Origin: Alphaproteobacteria bacterium HGW-Alphaproteobacteria-4
GTDB taxonomy: Bacteria; Pseudomonadota; Alphaproteobacteria; Rhodobacterales; Rhodobacteraceae
Length of the DNA stretch: 64,000 nucleotides
Assembly: GCA_002842855.1 (NCBI GenBank)
Contig: PHEE01000022.1
Span: forward strand, 25,634-89,633
Reading direction: 5' to 3'
Shown: positions 59,646 to 64,000 of the stretch, piece by piece
Layout of the letters: each line of letters begins with the position of its first letter
How positions within the stretch are numbered: position 1 is the stretch's first letter
Position numbers and translations under genes: made by a program
Notes under the pieces: generated by a model
Databases searched by the model: none
What the model saw: the letters and a program-made list of their open reading frames with translations, nothing else
Told to the model about the DNA's origin: nothing

Positions 59646-59791
59646 GGGCGAGGGTCTCCCTTTGCATTGCAGCCGCGCATCGGGCGGCGAAACCGGCGTT
59701 CGGAAATTTTGTTACCCGCTCATGCCCGGCAGGAACAGCCTAAAATCGCCGCGCCGGGGCGCGCGAACGTCACGTTTTGCCGACGTTGGCG

Positions 59792-60364
59792 CTAACGATT
59801 GGCTCCGGGCACCCAGAGCACATCGGCATGCCCCTCGTCGTTGGCGATGCGGGCGGCGACAAAGAACCAGTCCGACAGGCGGTTGAGGTATTTCACGGCC
59901 GCCTCGTTGACCGATTCCATAGTGGCAAGTTCGACCGCGCAGCGCTCGGCGCGCCTGCACACCGTGCGGCACAGGTGGAGGTGGGCCGACAACGCCGAAC
60001 CGCCGGGCAAAATGAAACTGCGCAGCGGCTCCAGCCGCGCGATCATCGCGTCGATCTCGGTTTCCAGTCGCGTTACCTGCGCCGGGCTGACACGCAGCAC
60101 CGCGTAGCCCGCGTCACCATCGCGCTCCATGTCGGGGCGGGCGAGATCGGCGCCGAGGTCGAACAGGTCGTTCTGGATGCGCGCAAGCTGCACGTCGATC
60201 TCGCCCTTCGCGTGCAGTCGCGCAAGGCCCAGCGTGGCGTTGGTTTCATCGACCGTGCCGTAGGCGGCAACGCGGGGCGAGTGCTTGGCCACCCGCGTGC
60301 CATTGGAAAGCGCGGTTTCGCCGGCGTCACCGGTGCGCGTATAAATGCGGTTCAAAACAACCAT
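59792..60364 (-). CDS. PduO-type ATP:cob(I)alamin adenosyltransferase
   Basis: 190 residues. Family marks: RIYTRTGDAGETALSNG (ATP binding), YGTVDETNATLGLA, QNDLFDLGADLA, FILPGGSALSAHLHLCRT and CRRAERCAVEL, with the cobalamin-side end LNRLSDWFFVAAR. It makes adenosylcobalamin, needed here most likely for methylmalonyl- or ethylmalonyl-CoA mutase (inference). Starts one base after the end of the small membrane gene; upstream of etfBA. Confidence 0.94.
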   Translation of the reverse strand: MVVLNRIYTRTGDAGETALSNGTRVAKHSPRVAAYGTVDETNATLGLARLHAKGEIDVQLARIQNDLFDLGADLARPDMERDGDAGYAVLRVSPAQVTRLETEIDAMIARLEPLRSFILPGGSALSAHLHLCRTVCRRAERCAVELATMESVNEAAVKYLNRLSDWFFVAARIANDEGHADVLWVPGANR

Positions 60365-60365
60365 G

Positions 60366-60563
60366 TCAGCCCCTCCCCCGCAGCCAGACGGTAAGCAGGA
60401 TCAGCGCCACCGCCACCGCCTGCGCGATCACACGCCACCACATGCGGCGGTTGGAGGTCTTGGGGTTGGCGCCGCGCGCGAAGCCGCCAAGGCCGAAGGC
60501 AAGCACTGCCAAAACTGCCAGCACCGCAACGACGGTGACAATTTCTGTTGCACCAAAACGCAT
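60366..60563 (-). CDS. small two-helix membrane protein (twin transmembrane/HIG1-like)
   Basis: 65 residues with two hydrophobic helices (about 8-28 and 45-61) joined by a basic, polar loop (ARGANPKTSNRRMWWRV). This matches the small proteins often annotated as twin transmembrane or HIG1-domain proteins in Rhodobacterales. Hairpin topology in the inner membrane with the loop in the cytoplasm is likely. It sits one base before the adenosyltransferase start, so the two are translated together. Confidence 0.78.
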   Translation of the reverse strand: MRFGATEIVTVVAVLAVLAVLAFGLGGFARGANPKTSNRRMWWRVIAQAVAVALILLTVWLRGRG

Positions 60564-60624
60564 GGTTTCCCCCTTGGTCTTGCGTCAGATGTAGCCCCGC
60601 CGCGCCGAAAAGCGAACGGATATT

Positions 60625-61449
60625 TCAGCGCCCGCCAACCGCGCGATCGAGCAACCGGGTGGGCAGCAGCCGCCGCGCGATGCCCGACACATAGGTGGGT
60701 GTCGTGACATAGTAACGGGGCCTCGGGCTTTTGCTTTCAAGCGCGCGCAGCAGCTTGGTCGTAACGGCCGAGGGCGGCAGTTGCCAGTAATCGGGCTTGC
60801 CGCCTTCATATAGGCGCTTGAGCAGGTTTGCCTCATACTCTGCGCGGCGCGGCGAGGCGCGCCAGTTGATCCAGCGCTCAAAGTGCGGAATCGAGTTGGC
60901 GCGGATGCGGCTGGCGATTGGCCCGGGCTCGATCAGGATGATCTTGATCGGCGTGTCGGCCATCTCGATCCGCAAGATGTCGGTCAGACCTTCCAGCGCG
61001 AATTTGGTCGCGGCATAGGCGCCGCGCCAGCGGATGCCGACGATGCCGAGCACGGAGGAACAGTTGACAATGCGGCCATGCCCCTGTGCGCGCATTATCG
61101 GAATCACCCGGCAGGTCAGTTCGTGCAGGCCAAACACGTTGGTCTCGAATATTTCGCGCAGCGCATTGCGCGGCAGGTCTTCCACGGCGCCGGGGCAGGC
61201 AAAAGCCGCGTTGTTGTAAAGCGCATCGAGGGTGCCGCCGGTACGCGCCAGCACCTCGGCCACGCCCGCCGCAATGCTTTCGCTGCTGTCCACATCAAGC
61301 GCAAAGCTTTCCAGCCCCTCGCCGCGAAGCCGTGCGCAATCGGCCTCGGCGCGACAGGTGGCAAACACCCGCCAGCCCGCGCGCTTCAACCCGTGCGCGG
61401 CGTCATAGCCGATGCCAGAAGAACAGCCGGTGATCAGAATGGACTTCAT
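60625..61449 (-). CDS. short-chain dehydrogenase/reductase
   Basis: 274 residues, classical SDR. Cofactor motif TGCSSGIG (7-14), [10 protein letters not shown], and the catalytic Tyr145-x3-Lys149 in YAATK with the preceding NCSSVLG serine. Arg residues after the second strand (TCRAE) suggest NADP preference. The extended C-terminus ([18 protein letters not shown] and [19 protein letters not shown]) fits the fatty-acyl or sterol-related SDR branch, but the substrate is unknown. Confidence 0.9.
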   Translation of the reverse strand: MKSILITGCSSGIGYDAAHGLKRAGWRVFATCRAEADCARLRGEGLESFALDVDSSESIAAGVAEVLARTGGTLDALYNNAAFACPGAVEDLPRNALREIFETNVFGLHELTCRVIPIMRAQGHGRIVNCSSVLGIVGIRWRGAYAATKFALEGLTDILRIEMADTPIKIILIEPGPIASRIRANSIPHFERWINWRASPRRAEYEANLLKRLYEGGKPDYWQLPPSAVTTKLLRALESKSPRPRYYVTTPTYVSGIARRLLPTRLLDRAVGGR

Positions 61450-61559
61450 CGCAAACCCCCGTTTTGCGCAGGGCTAGGGGGTTTCGCGCGGCCATGCAAC
61501 CACACCTTGTGGCAAATCGCGCTGGACCGGCGCCGCCGCGCGCTTTACATCACGCCATC

Positions 61560-63794
61560 ATGAGCGAGCCGAATGACAACACCCCCACTGCCAGTACCCA
61601 TTCCGAGCCGCTGAGCCGCGCCATCGGCGAGCGCTACCTGACCTATGCGCTTTCCACCATCATGCATCGCGCCCTGCCCGACGCGCGCGACGGGCTCAAG
61701 CCCGTGCACCGGCGCATTCTATTCGCGATGCGCGAGCTGAAGCTGACATCGACCGGGGGCTTTCGCAAATCTGCCAAGATTTCCGGCGATGTGATGGGCA
61801 ACTATCACCCGCACGGCGATGTCGCCATTTACGATGCGATGGCGCGCTTGGCGCAAGATTTCAACATGCGCTACCCGCTGGTCGACGGGCAGGGCAATTT
61901 TGGCAACATTGATGGCGATAACCCCGCCGCTGCGCGCTACACCGAAGCCCGCCTCGCCGCCCCATCAGAATCGCTATTGGAAGGCCTGGCCGAAAACGCG
62001 GTCGATTTTCGCCCCAACTACGATGGCACGCTGGAAGAGCCGATCGTGCTGCCTGCTGCGTTCCCCAATCTGCTGGCCAATGGCACCAGCGGCATTGCCG
62101 TGGGCATGGCAACCAACATCCCCCCGCATAACCTTGATGAGCTGATCGAGGCGTGCCTGCTGCTGATCAAGACCCCCGAGGCCAGCGATGACGCACTGGT
62201 GGACCTGGTTCCCGGCCCTGACTTTCCCACCGGCGGGGTGCTGGTGGAGCCGCGCGAAAACATTCTTGAAGCCTACCGCACCGGGCGCGGCGCGTTCCGG
62301 TTGCGCGCCCGTTGGGCGGTTGAGGATCTTGGCCGTGGCACATGGCAGATTGTCGTCACCGAGATTCCGTTTCAGGTGCAGAAGTCCAAGCTGATCGAAC
62401 GGCTGGCCGAGCTGATCCAGACGAAAAAGGTGCCGGCCCTCGCCGATGTGCGCGATGAATCCGCCGATGACATCCGCATCGTTCTCGAACCCCGTGCCCG
62501 CACGGTTGACCCCGAAATGTTAATGGGGATGCTGTTTCGCAATTCCGACCTCGAAACCCGCTTTTCGCTCAACATGAACGTGCTGATCGATGGTCGCGTG
62601 CCGAAAGTGTGCAGCCTCAAAGAGGTGCTGCGGGCGTTTCTCGACCACCGCCGCGAGGTCTTGCTGCGCCGCAGCCAGCACCGTGTGGAAAAGATCGACG
62701 CTCGGCTGGAGGTGCTCGAAGGCTATATCATCGCCTATCTCAATCTTGACCGGGTGATCGCCATCATCCGGTATGAGGATGAGCCAAAGTCGGTGCTGAT
62801 GGCCGAGTTTGAACTGAGCGACGTGCAGGCCGAGGCGATTCTCAACATGCGCCTGCGCAGCCTGCGCAAGCTCGAAGAGATGGAACTCGTGCGCGAGCGT
62901 GATGCTCTCATGGTCGAGCGCGCGGCGCTGGAAAACCTGCTCGCCAGCCCCACCGGGCAGTGGAAAACGATTGCCAAGCAACTGGGCGAGGTGCGCAAGG
63001 CCTTTGGCAAGACCGCCCCCGGCGGCGCGCGGCGCACCGGATTTGCCGAGGCGGGCGAGGTGGCCGAGGTGCCGATCGAGGCGATGATCGAGCGCGAGCC
63101 GATCACCGTGATCGTCTCGAAAATGGGTTGGGTGCGCGCGATGAAGGGGCACCAGACGCCGGGCACCGAGCTGAAGTTCAAGGATGGCGACGCGGCGCGC
63201 TTTACACTGCTGGCCGAAACCACCGACCGTATTCTGCTTGCCGCCTCGAACGGGCGCTTCTTTACGCTGTTGGGCGCCAACCTGCCCGGGGGCCGGGGCA
63301 TGGGCGAACCCTTGCGGCTGATGCTTGATCTGCCGAATGAGGCCGAAATTGTCGAGATGCTGCTGTTTCGGGCGGGTGAGAAATACCTTGTGGCGTCTTC
63401 CGATGGCGACGGCTTTGTGGTCGCCTCCGAAGAATTGCTGGCGCAGACGCGGGCGGGCAAGCAGGTGCTGAACCTTTCCGGCACTGCGCGCACGCAAGTC
63501 TGCCGCAAGGTCATGGGCGACACCGTGGCGGTCGTCGGCGAGAATCGCAAATTGCTTGTGTTCCCGCTGGCCGAACTGCCCGAAATGGCGCGTGGCAAGG
63601 GTGTGCGGCTGCAAAAGTTCAAGGATGGCGGTCTAAGCGACGCCACCACCTTCCGCCTTGCCGACGGGCTGGCGTGGAAAGACCCCGCCGGGCGCACCCG
63701 CACCGAAACCGACCTTGCCGAGTGGCTGGCCAAACGCGCCAGCTCGGGCCGCATGGCACCGCGCGGTTTTCCGCGCGACAACCGGTTCTGCTGA
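61560..63794 (+). CDS. parC: DNA topoisomerase IV subunit A
   Basis: 744 residues. The breakage-reunion domain has [31 protein letters not shown] and the active Tyr127 in AARYTEARL; a C-terminal beta-pinwheel follows from about residue 500 ([33 protein letters not shown]). The position equal to E. coli Ser80 is Val88 and that equal to Glu84 is Asp92. It decatenates daughter chromosomes with ParE. The ATG at 61560 gives the family-like start. No GyrA box (QRRGGKG) is seen, which supports ParC over GyrA. Confidence 0.94.
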   Translation: MSEPNDNTPTASTHSEPLSRAIGERYLTYALSTIMHRALPDARDGLKPVHRRILFAMRELKLTSTGGFRKSAKISGDVMGNYHPHGDVAIYDAMARLAQDFNMRYPLVDGQGNFGNIDGDNPAAARYTEARLAAPSESLLEGLAENAVDFRPNYDGTLEEPIVLPAAFPNLLANGTSGIAVGMATNIPPHNLDELIEACLLLIKTPEASDDALVDLVPGPDFPTGGVLVEPRENILEAYRTGRGAFRLRARWAVEDLGRGTWQIVVTEIPFQVQKSKLIERLAELIQTKKVPALADVRDESADDIRIVLEPRARTVDPEMLMGMLFRNSDLETRFSLNMNVLIDGRVPKVCSLKEVLRAFLDHRREVLLRRSQHRVEKIDARLEVLEGYIIAYLNLDRVIAIIRYEDEPKSVLMAEFELSDVQAEAILNMRLRSLRKLEEMELVRERDALMVERAALENLLASPTGQWKTIAKQLGEVRKAFGKTAPGGARRTGFAEAGEVAEVPIEAMIEREPITVIVSKMGWVRAMKGHQTPGTELKFKDGDAARFTLLAETTDRILLAASNGRFFTLLGANLPGGRGMGEPLRLMLDLPNEAEIVEMLLFRAGEKYLVASSDGDGFVVASEELLAQTRAGKQVLNLSGTARTQVCRKVMGDTVAVVGENRKLLVFPLAELPEMARGKGVRLQKFKDGGLSDATTFRLADGLAWKDPAGRTRTETDLAEWLAKRASSGRMAPRGFPRDNRFC

Positions 63795-63901
63795 TGCAAT
63801 GACGGGGCCGAACCGGGCTTGATTTTCCCCCGCTTTCCCAATAGGCAAGCGCGCAAGTTTCCACCGGGCCGCCGCAGGCCCCCCAAGGATGAGGCGCCGC
63901 G

Positions 63902-64000
63902 ATGGCAAAGGCAAAGTTTGAACGTAACAAGCCGCATATCAACATTGGCACGATTGGCCACGTTGACCACGGCAAGACGACGCTGACGGCGGCGATCACC
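63902..64000 (+). CDS. tuf: elongation factor Tu, 3' end outside window
   Basis: Only the first 33 residues are inside: [20 protein letters not shown] followed by [13 protein letters not shown], the P-loop of EF-Tu. It delivers aminoacyl-tRNA to the ribosome. It starts 107 bases after parC; AAGGATGAGG lies upstream of the ATG at 63902. Confidence 0.95.
   Translation, partial: MAKAKFERNKPHINIGTIGHVDHGKTTLTAAIT

Noticed and set aside
59766..59776. Palindrome AACGTCACGTT upstream of etfB
   Set aside because: A single 11-base palindrome in GC-rich sequence, without further context, is too likely by chance.
63795..63901. A promoter for tuf (TTGATT and AATAGG)
   Set aside because: The hexamers match poorly and the spacing is uncertain; not strong enough to annotate.

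Overview
The window looks like a chromosomal segment of a GC-rich alphaproteobacterium of the Rhodobacterales (Rhodobacteraceae-like). The evidence is gene order and protein character: chvI-chvG-hprK-rapZ-EIIA-HPr, rpoZ-rsh, pdxJ-acpS-lepB-rnc-era-DUF1491-recO, def-def-def-fmt, glnK-amtB, Hint-domain proteins, and a methylsuccinyl-CoA dehydrogenase-type gene of the ethylmalonyl-CoA pathway. The species cannot be named from this. I see no rRNA, tRNA, CRISPR array, insertion sequence or prophage. Almost all of it is ordinary core chromosome, densely packed, with many start/stop overlaps of ATGA, GTGA or TTGA type.

Layout. 1-12.8 kb: the end of an OmpA-family protein, a LysR regulator divergent from fadH, two roseobacter-type unknowns, a lipoprotein overlapping ilvD, a MaoC-like hydratase, smpB, abgB, sseA and an aminotransferase. 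12.8-20.2 kb: amtB and glnK (nitrogen), a class A PBP, mlaC/mlaA (lipid asymmetry), a lytic transglycosylase and an unknown. 20.2-28.3 kb: a MalY-type lyase, three tandem deformylase genes and fmt, small membrane proteins, rnhA, ispH, a NYN-domain protein and folK. 28.3-37 kb: rpoZ-rsh, a DUF2062 protein, and the pdxJ to recO gene string. 36.9-42.2 kb: a broken mcd-like gene, a TauE-type exporter and two Hint-domain proteins. 42.4-49.2 kb: dapE, rnr, gdhA, pckA. 49.5-54 kb: the ChvGI two-component system joined to a regulatory PTS branch. 54-64 kb: 3-hydroxybutyryl-CoA dehydrogenase, a DUF6473-like protein, mntR/mntH, etfBA, a cobalamin adenosyltransferase, a short-chain dehydrogenase, parC and the start of tuf.

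How the genes fit. Several serve acyl-CoA and C3/C4 metabolism: fadH, the MaoC-like hydratase, mcd, hbd, etfAB (electron acceptor of acyl-CoA dehydrogenases) and a PduO-type adenosyltransferase (coenzyme B12 for acyl-CoA mutases). gdhA, glnK and amtB form the nitrogen side, pckA links to gluconeogenesis, and ChvGI plus HprK/HPr probably senses envelope or acid stress and carbon state.

Most notable: a frame-breaking deletion in the mcd-like gene; a dispersed palindromic intergenic element present at seven gene ends; a nested inverted-repeat leader just before gdhA; a third deformylase that has lost its metal-binding Cys and catalytic Glu; a pair of adjacent Hint proteins, one without the nucleophile; and a composite palindrome between the Hint gene and dapE. 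No convincing new multi-gene system was found. These smaller signals are the best leads.
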